From Desulfobacteraceae bacterium UBA5616 (GTDB lineage Bacteria; Desulfobacterota; Desulfobacteria; Desulfobacterales; UBA5616), in contig DIKO01000115.1 in NCBI GenBank assembly GCA_002423615.1, positions 1 through 13,484 on the forward strand: 13,484 nucleotides of DNA, given 5' to 3'. Each line of letters starts with the position of its first letter. Within the stretch, counting starts at the first letter, position 1. Under the pieces are notes generated by a model that ran no database searches, was not told where the DNA came from, and worked only from the letters and a program-made list of their open reading frames with translations. Made by a program: the position numbers and the translations under genes. Positions 7,453 to 13,484 of the stretch are shown here, in pieces.

Positions 7453-7482
7453 CGTATAACATCCTTTATTTTAAAGGGTCAA
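7453..7482 (-). promoter_or_regulatory. Possible promoter before the intact crotonase
   Basis: On the minus strand TTGACC (7477-7482; five of six) is followed after 18 nt by TATACG (7453-7458; four of six). It lies about 75 nt upstream of the crotonase start and would allow expression apart from the upstream kinase pair. Confidence 0.35.
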
Positions 7483-7541
7483 TCTTATTTTATCCCCGGT
7501 TTCCGGAAAAAGTGTCCTCTCATTTTAATACCGGCTTCGGT

Positions 7542-8033
7542 TCAGGCTTTGGGTTCATCCGGGGAAATGCTGGCCAGGAGTTGTGACGCCACTTCCCAGG
7601 TCAGAAACTCCCGACGTTTCACCTGATTTTCAATCTCTTTCCAGATGGTTTCTTCCAGGAGCCGGGCCTCCTTTCCTTCCAGTATCTCGACATGGGCGTG
7701 CAACTGAATGAAAAGGTCCTGCAAATCACAATTCATCCGGTCCAGCGCAGAGACATGGAAATCCTCTTCGATTTCCCCGGAGGCTGTTTCCAGGCGTTTC
7801 CTGAGGTCCGGATCCTGTACGGCACCTCCGGCCTGTTTGAAAATCTTCCGGATTTCACGGTTTTCTTCCACCCTGCGATGAGCCGCCCGGTCGAACTCTT
7901 CGGATATTACCCCCATGACAAGGGCCGTCAGACCCAGTTCAGCCCGGGCATGCTCGGTTTCCAGCATGGGCAGATACTGGGTCGCCAACACCATGCCCAC
8001 GGTTCTCAGGATATGATCACATTGCGGTCTCAT
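7542..8033 (-). CDS. Small helical protein coupled to the kinase gene
   Basis: The start at 8033 (163 residues) overlaps the stop of the upstream phosphotransferase gene in an ATGA, with a GAGGGGGG ribosome site; a longer start inside that gene is less likely. I do not recognise a catalytic motif. The sequence is rich in Glu, Arg and Leu, predicted almost wholly alpha-helical and cytoplasmic, with no signal peptide or membrane segment. Its N-terminus, MRPQCDHILRTV, and its place directly after an ACAD10/11-type phosphotransferase recall the small helical partner proteins (LvaB, DUF6285-like) that accompany such kinases in Proteobacteria. That relationship is inferred mainly from context. It is longer than LvaB, so it may be a distinct partner. 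Confidence 0.7.
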   Translation of the reverse strand: MRPQCDHILRTVGMVLATQYLPMLETEHARAELGLTALVMGVISEEFDRAAHRRVEENREIRKIFKQAGGAVQDPDLRKRLETASGEIEEDFHVSALDRMNCDLQDLFIQLHAHVEILEGKEARLLEETIWKEIENQVKRREFLTWEVASQLLASISPDEPKA

Positions 8034-9064
8034 GCGTCCCCCCTCATCTGATTTAAAAGTATTCTGGATTGGATATCGTAAGCCCACAGACCCCCATAAC
8101 AATTAATGGCATCGGTCGTGGCCCCGGTGCTGTAAAGGTGATGCTGGGAAATCCAGATGGCAAGGCCTTTGATGCTGGTGAATACTTCCCACCAGAACAG
8201 GGCATCCGGATCGGCTTTAAATCCACTGGCCTCTTCCCAGATCCGTACGGCCCGGTCCCTTGGAATCATCATGCCCAGAAGATCAGGCTCCTTCCAGGTC
8301 CACAAGCGATTCATGGACCAGGCAAGGTCTTCCAGGGGATCTCCCATGTGCATCATCTCCCAATCGAGAACGGCCTTGATTTCTCCCATCTGATTGAACA
8401 AAAAATTTCCCGCACGCATGTCCCCGTGGACAATGACAATCCTTTGGGCCGGCGGGGGCGGATTTTTCCGCAGCCGGCGGATAGCGGCCCGCAGCAAGGG
8501 ATGGGGCCTCATCTGTTTTTTATCGATATCCGACTCCCAGTAGTCCAGTTCCCGTTTCCAGCAGGCGTCCATAGCGGGTTTTCCCATTTTGTCTTCCAGC
8601 CACATGGCCTTGGGGTCCGCCTTGGCCACAGTCCCCATGATCCGGCAAAACTGTTCTCCGACCTTCTCCCGGACTCCCATAAATTCCGGTTGATCGAAAG
8701 CCAGGATGGAACTCTGACAATCCACCACTTCCTCCATAACGAAAAAAGGACTCCCCATCCATTTTTTATCCTCTTCAAGCCATATCAGTTCTGGAACCGG
8801 CACATCCGTATCGGCAAAAGCCCGATAGGCATTCCATTCGGTTCGGGTATCGGTTTCGATGATCCCCGCATCGAACTCCCGCCGAAGGACAATCTTGCGG
8901 GAAATTTTCGTCGTCTTTTTAACGATTTCCAATTCCATGGCGATGGTCTGCCGGGACGCACCGCCGAAAATCGGTCTGACATTGCGGATTTCGATGCTGA
9001 TGGCATCCGGGTTCCGATGGGTTAAAAAAGCCTTGAACTGCCTGACAACTTCTTCTACGGTCAT
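8030..9064 (-). CDS. Aminoglycoside-phosphotransferase-fold acyl-CoA kinase (LvaA/ACAD10-11 type)
   Basis: The start at 9064 (344 residues) follows AAGGGGG; an upstream ATG at 9121 lacks a ribosome site. The protein has an APH/choline-kinase fold: a small N-lobe with the FGGASRQT nucleotide loop (33-40), the catalytic Brenner loop HGDMRAGN (213-220; D215 as base, N220 metal-binding) and the metal motif DWE (234-236). This subfamily includes the N-terminal domain of human ACAD10/11 and Pseudomonas LvaA, which phosphorylate the 4-hydroxyl of 4-hydroxyacyl-CoA so that it can be eliminated. It overlaps the following small gene by 4 nt and sits 4 kb from a 4-hydroxybutyryl-CoA dehydratase. No acyl-CoA dehydrogenase partner is in the window. 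The fold is secure; the 4-hydroxyacyl-CoA substrate is inferred. An antibiotic-resistance role is unlikely. Confidence 0.8.
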   Translation of the reverse strand: MTVEEVVRQFKAFLTHRNPDAISIEIRNVRPIFGGASRQTIAMELEIVKKTTKISRKIVLRREFDAGIIETDTRTEWNAYRAFADTDVPVPELIWLEEDKKWMGSPFFVMEEVVDCQSSILAFDQPEFMGVREKVGEQFCRIMGTVAKADPKAMWLEDKMGKPAMDACWKRELDYWESDIDKKQMRPHPLLRAAIRRLRKNPPPPAQRIVIVHGDMRAGNFLFNQMGEIKAVLDWEMMHMGDPLEDLAWSMNRLWTWKEPDLLGMMIPRDRAVRIWEEASGFKADPDALFWWEVFTSIKGLAIWISQHHLYSTGATTDAINCYGGLWAYDIQSRILLNQMRGDA

Positions 9065-9302
9065 ATTTCCCCCTTTTAAAGCATGTTGATGTATGAGAAG
9101 ATCGTATTCATAATAATTCAACGCAAAAAACGGGTGAATACGTAAATCGGAACAGATGCCGGCGGTATTGGGAATGGTCCGGCCGTTTTCGTGAAGCCGT
9201 ATATAAATTCAAGTTGCAGTTGAAAAAGCGGTAATGATTGCGAAACGGCGGGATTGGGAACTCTAAGGCCGAATCACGCCGAATCCGGCAAAAACCCTAT
9301 TT

Positions 9303-10259
9303 TCAGGATGAAAATGTGATGGTGGTGCCGGCCATATTGAGGATAAAAGATCCGGGCATCTCAGTTTCAATGCGCCCGATGGCTTTTCGCCCCGTGCAAT
9401 GGGTGGGAATTACGTAATCCGGCCCGATCTCCTTCAGGGCGTTGACCGTATCCTCGATGATGGGTTCGAACAAACGGCCGGTGAGGTGAAATCCCCCCAT
9501 GACGGCATGGACCCTGGAAATGCCGGTGATTTCTTTTGCGTAGTTGACGGTGTTGATGATTCCGGAATGGGCGCACCCGGAAAGCACCACCAGGCCTTTT
9601 CCGGAAAGGTTCATAACCACGGCCGTATCATCCTCGAGGAGGTCCAGTTCCTCCCCTCCCTCTTTCCCGAAGAAGGCATTGGGCATGCCCTGCTCAAAAT
9701 CGCTTAAACGCGGGATTTCACCTAGATAAAGGACATCCCCGTCAAGAAGTGTACGGGGCTCTGTCTGTTTGATGATGGTAAACCCTGCGTTTTCGATTTC
9801 CGCCTCATCGGGTGTCGGCATGATAATTTTAAAACCGGATCCTGCAGATACAAATCGGTCGGTTTTGAAGGCCGAGGGGTGAACCACGATTTGGACTCCC
9901 TTTTTACCGATCTTTTCACCGACGCTTTTGAGCCCTCCGAAATGATCGACGTGACCATGGGATAAAAACACCGCCTCGATCTGCGAAAAATCAAAGTTCA
10001 GGGCTTCGCCGTTCCGGACCACGATGTCTTCGGACAGTCCGAAATCCATCAGAAAAGTTCTCTTCCGATCCCCGGAGGTGATTTTTACCGCAGCGGAAAA
10101 CCCGTGCTCGGCCAGAATGGATTTGCCGAAAAGGTTTCCCGTGAGAGGCATGGCACGGGAAACCATGTCCGAATTATCCATGGCCGCAATATCGATGTAA
10201 TTGTCTTCAAGCGTTAAAATCTCGATTTTTTCCACTGCATTGGGATGTATTGTCGACAT
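9303..10259 (-). CDS. Metallo-beta-lactamase-fold hydrolase, COG1237 type
   Basis: The start at 10259 (318 residues) has GGAGG upstream and is preferred to the longer frame from 10310, which would run through an intergenic hairpin. The metal site is readable: SHGHVDH (H101, H103, D105, H106), H231 in SGCAHSG, H258 in GGFHLTG and H287 in PTHCTG. The SGCAHSGI and GFHL/THCTG motifs mark the group that includes archaeal RFA-P-related pterin-path proteins (COG1237), rather than glyoxalase II or lactamases. The true substrate in bacteria is not known to me. It is cytoplasmic, with no signal peptide. It follows the Mrp ATPase gene with an 80-nt gap containing a long hairpin, so both may share one transcript. 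Confidence 0.82.
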   Translation of the reverse strand: MSTIHPNAVEKIEILTLEDNYIDIAAMDNSDMVSRAMPLTGNLFGKSILAEHGFSAAVKITSGDRKRTFLMDFGLSEDIVVRNGEALNFDFSQIEAVFLSHGHVDHFGGLKSVGEKIGKKGVQIVVHPSAFKTDRFVSAGSGFKIIMPTPDEAEIENAGFTIIKQTEPRTLLDGDVLYLGEIPRLSDFEQGMPNAFFGKEGGEELDLLEDDTAVVMNLSGKGLVVLSGCAHSGIINTVNYAKEITGISRVHAVMGGFHLTGRLFEPIIEDTVNALKEIGPDYVIPTHCTGRKAIGRIETEMPGSFILNMAGTTITFSS

Positions 10260-10295
10260 TGGGGGCCTCCATTGGTCAGTAAGACGTGGGGGGAC

Positions 10296-10334
10296 ACAGT
10301 GCCTGAACACCCGGGCTCAGTGTTCGGGCACTGT
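10296..10334. repeat. Long intercistronic hairpin between mrp and the MBL gene
   Basis: Positions 10296-10310 pair with 10320-10334 over 15 bp with a single G-U wobble, around a 9-nt loop. The structure begins 5 nt after the mrp stop codon (10340-10342). On the minus strand no U tract follows, so it is not a standard terminator; it may protect the mrp message from 3' decay or lower downstream expression. Confidence 0.65.
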
Positions 10335-10339
10335 CTCGC

Positions 10340-11188
10340 TCACATTTTGAGCAACCGGATCATTTTATCCGTAATCTCCGAATAAGCCCTGGAAACGGGA
10401 GTTTCTTCATACAGCTCCTGGTAACAGGTGCCGGAATCTCCGCAGGCCACGAGCTTTTGATCAAAAGGGATTTTCCCCAGAAATCCGATGCCCATGGCGG
10501 CGGCTGTTCTTTCTCCGCCCCCTGTTCCGAACATATCGATGGTTTCCCCGCAATGAGGGCAGGAAAATCCACTCATGTTCTCCACCAGGCCCAGTATGTC
10601 CATTTTAACGGTTTTGCAGAAATTGATGGATTTCCGCACATCCGCCAGGCTGACTTCCTGGGGCGTGGTGACGATCAAGGCCTTGGCGTCGGAAATGGTC
10701 TGGGCCACGGTCAGGGGTTCGTCTCCGGTTCCCGGAGGGGAATCAATAATCAGAAAGTCGAGGTCTCCCCATTCCACGTCGGCGATAAACTGGCGAATGG
10801 CGGAATATTTAACAGGCCCCCGCCAGATGATGGCATTGTCCTTGTCCGGGGTCAGGGACTCGATGGAAATGACGCTCAATTTGTCCGAATAGGCCAGGGG
10901 GACCAGTTTTCGGTTTTCGTTCATATCAAGGTTGGTGGAAAGGCCGAGCATGCGTGGCACATCGGGTCCATGAAGATCCACATCCATAATCCCCACCTGA
11001 TACCCCTTTTTGGACAGGGCGATGGCCAGGTTCACGGATGTGCTGGTTTTTCCCACTCCTCCCTTTCCGCTCATGACGACGATTTTGTTTTTAATCCGGA
11101 ACAGAGACTGTTTTAAATCCTGTTCCTGCTGGTCCTGTGCCCGCTGCTTCTCATTGGGGTTGGCCATAATCTGTTGGGGCTTAGACAT
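10340..11188 (-). CDS. mrp: Mrp/Nbp35-type Fe-S carrier P-loop ATPase
   Basis: This 282-residue protein binds and hydrolyses ATP and is expected to hold and pass on a [4Fe-4S] cluster to apoproteins. Visible: deviant Walker A, GKGGVGKTS (41-49), with the signature lysine K42; switch regions DVDLHGPD (69-76) and IDSPPGTGDEP (148-158); and CPHC (C210, C213), which bridges the cluster across the dimer. The first 30 residues are hydrophilic, Gln-rich and probably disordered; the N-terminal DUF59 domain of E. coli Mrp is absent, as is usual for the short anaerobe form. AGGAGG lies just before the ATG. A promoter-like TTGACA site is upstream. The downstream neighbour is an MBL-fold protein. Iron-sulfur enzymes such as the dehydratase at 2767-4206 are plausible clients. 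Confidence 0.9.
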   Translation of the reverse strand: MSKPQQIMANPNEKQRAQDQQEQDLKQSLFRIKNKIVVMSGKGGVGKTSTSVNLAIALSKKGYQVGIMDVDLHGPDVPRMLGLSTNLDMNENRKLVPLAYSDKLSVISIESLTPDKDNAIIWRGPVKYSAIRQFIADVEWGDLDFLIIDSPPGTGDEPLTVAQTISDAKALIVTTPQEVSLADVRKSINFCKTVKMDILGLVENMSGFSCPHCGETIDMFGTGGGERTAAAMGIGFLGKIPFDQKLVACGDSGTCYQELYEETPVSRAYSEITDKMIRLLKM

Positions 11189-11251
11189 TTTTTCCTCCTG
11201 AAATAATGTAAACCTTAAAATACATGAAATATTATGCTTGTCCGCAGCCCT

Positions 11252-11280
11252 TTTATTTTCCCCGGCGAGCCCTTTGTCAA
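11252..11280 (-). promoter_or_regulatory. Possible sigma70-like promoter before mrp
   Basis: On the minus strand TTGACA (11275-11280; perfect) is followed after 17 nt by AATAAA (11252-11257; four of six). It lies about 65 nt upstream of the mrp ATG, within the 155-nt gap after the BON-domain gene. Confidence 0.45.
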
Positions 11281-11343
11281 GTCATTTTTTTCACTTACCA
11301 TCCACCTTTAAGAGCGGGATTTTCCGACATCCGATCTGCCGGT

Positions 11344-11913
11344 TTATTTGACCACGATGTTGTCCACCACGCTCACCGTACCCTCGACTTCCTGGGCAAT
11401 GCTGATAATTCTTGTTTTTATTTCCGGATCATTGACCACGCCGGTCAGGGTGACCACGCCGTTGTGGACATCTACGTCGATGCTCATGGAACGAACCCTT
11501 TTCTCATTGATCAGTTCGGTCTTGATCCGGTTCCCGATCATTTTATCGTCTATGTACTGACCCACTGTTCTGGAACCGACCTGAAGGTTGTTTTTCACCG
11601 AAACAACGCCTTTAACGCTCCGGGCGATTTCAAGGGCCCTGGCTTCCTGAAGCCCGCTTTCCACCACGCCGCTCAATATAACCTGCCCTTCCTGTGTATC
11701 CACATCAATATGCCGCCCTTTGACAAGACCATCTTCGATCAGGGCAGTTTTGATTCTTGCAGAAATAGTGGAATCATTCAAAAGGACTTCCGGGGTTCGC
11801 TGTTCCGTTGCCACCTTATAGGTCCCGGCAGCCCCGCCGCCGATAATAGCCGGTACGCACCCGACTGCAACCGTCATTAATATGATGCTTGAAAAGACCA
11901 GTCCAACTTTCAT
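11344..11913 (-). CDS. Two-BON-domain lipoprotein, DolP/OsmY-like
   Basis: This 189-residue protein starts with a short signal peptide (M1 to G18) with hydrophobic core LVFSSIILMTVAV and a lipobox-like AVGC, giving lipidated C19. After a Gly/Ala-rich linker come two BON domains, about 45-113 and 118-188, each with the typical SARIKTAL or GNRIKTEL helix and a VILSGVV or VTLTGVV strand. Size and layout match E. coli DolP (YraP, 191 residues), an outer-membrane lipoprotein that binds anionic phospholipid and supports envelope integrity. AGGAG lies upstream of the ATG. Gaps of 155 and 138 nt on each side suggest its own transcript. The exact role in this organism is inferred from domain layout only. 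Confidence 0.82.
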   Translation of the reverse strand: MKVGLVFSSIILMTVAVGCVPAIIGGGAAGTYKVATEQRTPEVLLNDSTISARIKTALIEDGLVKGRHIDVDTQEGQVILSGVVESGLQEARALEIARSVKGVVSVKNNLQVGSRTVGQYIDDKMIGNRIKTELINEKRVRSMSIDVDVHNGVVTLTGVVNDPEIKTRIISIAQEVEGTVSVVDNIVVK

Positions 11914-12051
11914 GATTGTTTCTCCTAACAGGGATCTATTTGGGGGTTTTTAAAAAATATACTTTATCGGCTGCAGACCGATTTGATCAAGTCCTATTTT
12001 GTCCTCCGCCTGAAATCATACCCCGCCCCATCGTTTCAGGAGGTGAAGGTT

Positions 12052-12879
12052 TCAATGCCTTTTTTGGGGATCGTCCCTGAGAGACCGGTTCAGGCTTCCC
12101 GAGGCATACCCCTCAAAATCGAGGGAAACATATAAATATCCCAGTTCCCGAAAGGCATTGAGGATCTTTTTCCGGATATCATCCTGAAGTAAATAATTAA
12201 AATTACCCGGCGACGTTTCAATCCGCGCCAGGTTCCCATGATGCCGCACCCGGAAAATCCCGATCCCCAGATCCAGGAGAATTTTTTCCGCCGCCTCGAT
12301 TTGTCCTAAAACCGCCCTGGTGATGGTCATATTGTACGGTACCCGGGTGACCAGGCAGGGCATGGAAGGTTTGTTCCAGGTCTCAAGTCCCATTTTCCTG
12401 GACAAGGTCCGGATATCATCCTTTGTCAATCCCGCTTCAACCAAAGGTGAAAGGGCTCCCAGTTCATCGGCCGCCTGGGAACCCGGCCGATAATCATTCA
12501 GATCATCCAGATTCGCCCCGTGGGCAATCCGGCTGATTCCCAGCTCCCTCCCTATTTTTTGCAGTTCCCACAAGAGATTTTTCTTGCAGATATAACAGCG
12601 GTTTTCGGGATTTTTTAAAAACTCCGGCAGTTCCATTTCCCGGGTGGGCAGGATCATGTGCCGGACATTCAGCTTTTTCGCCAGCAAAACGGCATCCCGA
12701 GTTTCCCAGGGAGGATGAATGGGGGAATCTCCGGTAACGGCCACGACATTTTCCTTCAGATGCTTTTTCGCGACAGCCAGCAGGAAGGTGCTGTCAACGC
12801 CGCCGGAGAAGGCCACCAGCAGTGAGGGAAATCCTTTCAGAATATCTTCCAGCATTTTCAATTTGGCGTCAAGGTCCAT
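12052..12879 (-). CDS. larE: LarE, sulfur transferase for nickel-pincer cofactor
   Basis: This 275-residue PP-loop protein adenylates pyridinium carboxylate precursors and inserts sulfur to build the nickel-pincer cofactor of lactate racemase (LarA) and relatives. Visible: the PP-loop SGGVDS (25-30); the GANLDD segment (121-126); C175 in KPSMPCLVTRVPY, equivalent to the sulfur-donor cysteine (C176) of Lactobacillus LarE; and the C-terminal GYASGSLNRSL motif. It also has C95 and C98 in RCYICKK. Three cysteines suggest the form that holds a [4Fe-4S] cluster and can act repeatedly, rather than the sacrificial single-cysteine form. The ATG follows AAGGAAG. LarA, LarB and LarC are not in the window, so the gene is locally an orphan. 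It is divergent from the repeat-protein gene. Confidence 0.87.
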   Translation of the reverse strand: MDLDAKLKMLEDILKGFPSLLVAFSGGVDSTFLLAVAKKHLKENVVAVTGDSPIHPPWETRDAVLLAKKLNVRHMILPTREMELPEFLKNPENRCYICKKNLLWELQKIGRELGISRIAHGANLDDLNDYRPGSQAADELGALSPLVEAGLTKDDIRTLSRKMGLETWNKPSMPCLVTRVPYNMTITRAVLGQIEAAEKILLDLGIGIFRVRHHGNLARIETSPGNFNYLLQDDIRKKILNAFRELGYLYVSLDFEGYASGSLNRSLRDDPQKRH

Positions 12880-12973
12880 GCATCTTCCTTTTCGAAATCA
12901 AACCCAACCGGATTGGGGCTTGTTAAATCCAAAGACCACTCAGGTTCCGTAGACCAACAACCGGAAAAAATTG

Positions 12974-13002
12974 TTTACAAAACAAACCCGATCTTTTATA
13001 GG
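12974..13002 (+). promoter_or_regulatory. Sigma70-like promoter for the repeat-protein gene
   Basis: TTTACA (12974-12979; five of six) is followed after exactly 17 nt by TATAGG (12997-13002). The spacing, the TATAGG box and the preceding CTTT match the aminotransferase promoter at 6411-6439. A small dyad, TTGTTT (12971-12976) and AAACAA (12980-12985), overlaps the -35. The start codon is about 60 nt downstream. Confidence 0.5.
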
Positions 13003-13064
13003 AATAACCTTTAAAATTCTTGAAATTCGCAGATATTTTATATCACAAATTAAAAGAGGTTTGT

Positions 13065-13484
13065 ATGGGCAAAAACAGTTTAATCAAATCTACCGCAAAA
13101 AAGAAAAAAGTTAAAAAAGAGGTGATTGAAAACGATCAAGGCAAGGCTGATGCCAAAACCAAGGCCCCCCGAACCACAGCGAAAAAAGCGGTCACTTACG
13201 AGGGCCTGATTTTTAAGAAATTCGATACGGTGAAACCGGAAAAAATTTATGCCCCGCCGGCGGGTTCGGATCAGAAGACCCGTTACACGGCGCCGCCCTT
13301 TGTATCCGAAGATGACGCTGACAGGGTTCAGAGAATCAAATCCCTGCTCTTTACCCAATACAACTGGGAATCCGTGAAGGCCGCTGCCGAAAAAGCCGCT
13401 ACTGAGAAAGCCGCCGCTGAGAAAGCCGCCGCTGAGAAAGCCAGCGCTGAAAAGGCCAGCGCTGAAAAGGCCACCGCTGAAAAG
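13065..13484 (+). CDS. Lysine-rich protein with K-A-x-x-E pentapeptide repeats (3' truncated)
   Basis: The frame opens at ATG 13065 after AAAGAGG and stays open for 140 codons to the window edge, so the stop is not seen. I do not recognise the family. The first 45 residues are Lys-rich and strongly basic, with no signal peptide. Residues about 43-103 (from VTYEGLIF through SLLFTQYNW) look like a compact conserved segment with the motif YAPPAG. From residue 105 the chain becomes a run of K-A-A/S/T-A-E pentapeptides likely to form a long charged helix. This composition recalls histone H1-like or TolA-like proteins, but neither role can be assigned. It is the only plus-strand gene and is divergent from larE. 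Confidence 0.75.
   Translation, partial: MGKNSLIKSTAKKKKVKKEVIENDQGKADAKTKAPRTTAKKAVTYEGLIFKKFDTVKPEKIYAPPAGSDQKTRYTAPPFVSEDDADRVQRIKSLLFTQYNWESVKAAAEKAATEKAAAEKAAAEKASAEKASAEKATAEK
13377..13484 (+). repeat. 15-bp in-frame tandem repeat array
   Basis: Seven full 15-bp units plus one codon run to the window edge. Each encodes K-A-x-x-E. Units 3 and 4 (13407-13436) are identical, and units 5 and 6 differ by one base, whereas units 1 and 2 are more diverged. This suggests growth of the array by recent duplication. Because the unit is a multiple of three, copy-number changes alter length without breaking the frame. The array continues past the edge. Confidence 0.85.

Noticed and set aside
7379..7462. 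Longer N-terminus for the intact crotonase
   Set aside because: The downstream ATG at 7378 has AAGGAGG at ideal spacing and gives the usual family N-terminus; the extension would cover the possible promoter.
8069..9025. Plus-strand open frame of 318 codons
   Set aside because: It lies entirely antisense to the phosphotransferase gene, whose catalytic motifs are clear. It has no recognisable motif and the stop-free stretch follows from the codon bias of the opposite strand.
8030..9064. Aminoglycoside resistance gene
   Set aside because: The sequence has the APH fold, but context and subfamily features match acyl-CoA-linked kinases, not antibiotic-modifying enzymes.
9065..9121. Longer N-terminus for the phosphotransferase
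   Set aside because: The ATG at 9121 lacks a ribosome site, and the extra 19 residues do not resemble the family, whereas AAGGGGG precedes the ATG at 9064.
9065..9302. Regulatory content of the 238-nt gap before the kinase gene
   Set aside because: Several AT-rich hexamers are present, but none pairs with a suitable -35 at 16-18 nt, and the GC-rich short dyads are too weak to call terminators.
11964..12043. Possible terminators in the gap between larE and the BON gene
   Set aside because: The 7-bp stem 12009-12040 and the 5-bp stem near 11970 are short and lack a U tract on either strand.
13080..13358. Minus-strand frame opposite the repeat-protein gene
   Set aside because: The plus-strand frame has a ribosome site, promoter and in-frame repeats, whereas this frame has none of these.
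13377..13484. CRISPR-like array
   Set aside because: The units are contiguous 15-mers without spacers, in frame with an open coding sequence.

Overview
The window most likely comes from a strictly anaerobic member of the Desulfobacterota (a Desulfobacterales- or Desulfosarcina-like sulfate reducer or syntroph). This is inferred from moderate-to-high G+C and the gene mix: an oxygen-sensitive [4Fe-4S]/flavin 4-hydroxybutyryl-CoA dehydratase, several acyl-CoA enzymes, a short CPHC-type Mrp/Nbp35 ATPase and a CxxC-type LarE. No rRNA or taxonomic marker is present, so the placement is an inference. Eleven genes lie on the minus strand and one, cut off by the right edge, lies on the plus strand.

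Region 1 (1-2766). A phoB-phoR two-component operon is read leftwards, with a 4-nt overlap between the genes. It ends at a strong hairpin terminator (64-97). Upstream of phoB is an 11-bp-spaced direct repeat that looks like a Pho box, which suggests autoregulation.

Region 2 (2767-9064). This is a block of acyl-CoA metabolism on the minus strand. In order of transcription it holds an aminoglycoside-phosphotransferase-fold kinase of the ACAD10/11 and LvaA type, a small helical protein overlapping it by 4 nt, a crotonase, then (behind a good sigma70-like promoter with an overlapping dyad) a class I aminotransferase, a frameshifted second crotonase, a REP/BIME-like inverted pair, and a 4-hydroxybutyryl-CoA dehydratase/vinylacetyl-CoA isomerase with all its cluster ligands. 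Two enzyme types known to act on 4-hydroxyacyl-CoA, a dehydratase and a putative 4-hydroxyl kinase, are close together. Both crotonases carry only the isomerase-type glutamate. The block may therefore process 4-hydroxyacyl-CoA or beta,gamma-unsaturated acyl-CoA; this is the most interesting hypothesis in the window.

Region 3 (9303-12879). Minus-strand housekeeping and cofactor genes: an Mrp/Nbp35 Fe-S carrier ATPase followed by a COG1237-type metallo-beta-lactamase-fold protein, with a 15-bp hairpin between them; a two-BON-domain DolP-like lipoprotein; and LarE, the sulfur transferase for the nickel-pincer cofactor, without its Lar partners.

Region 4 (12880-13484). A divergent intergenic region carries a good promoter for a plus-strand gene encoding a lysine-rich protein of unknown function. 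From 13377 to the window edge this gene becomes a run of 15-bp repeats encoding a K-A-x-x-E pentapeptide.

No gene-free stretch exceeds 300 bases; the longest (9065-9302) shows no convincing terminator or promoter. No tRNA, rRNA, CRISPR array, transposase or prophage gene was seen.
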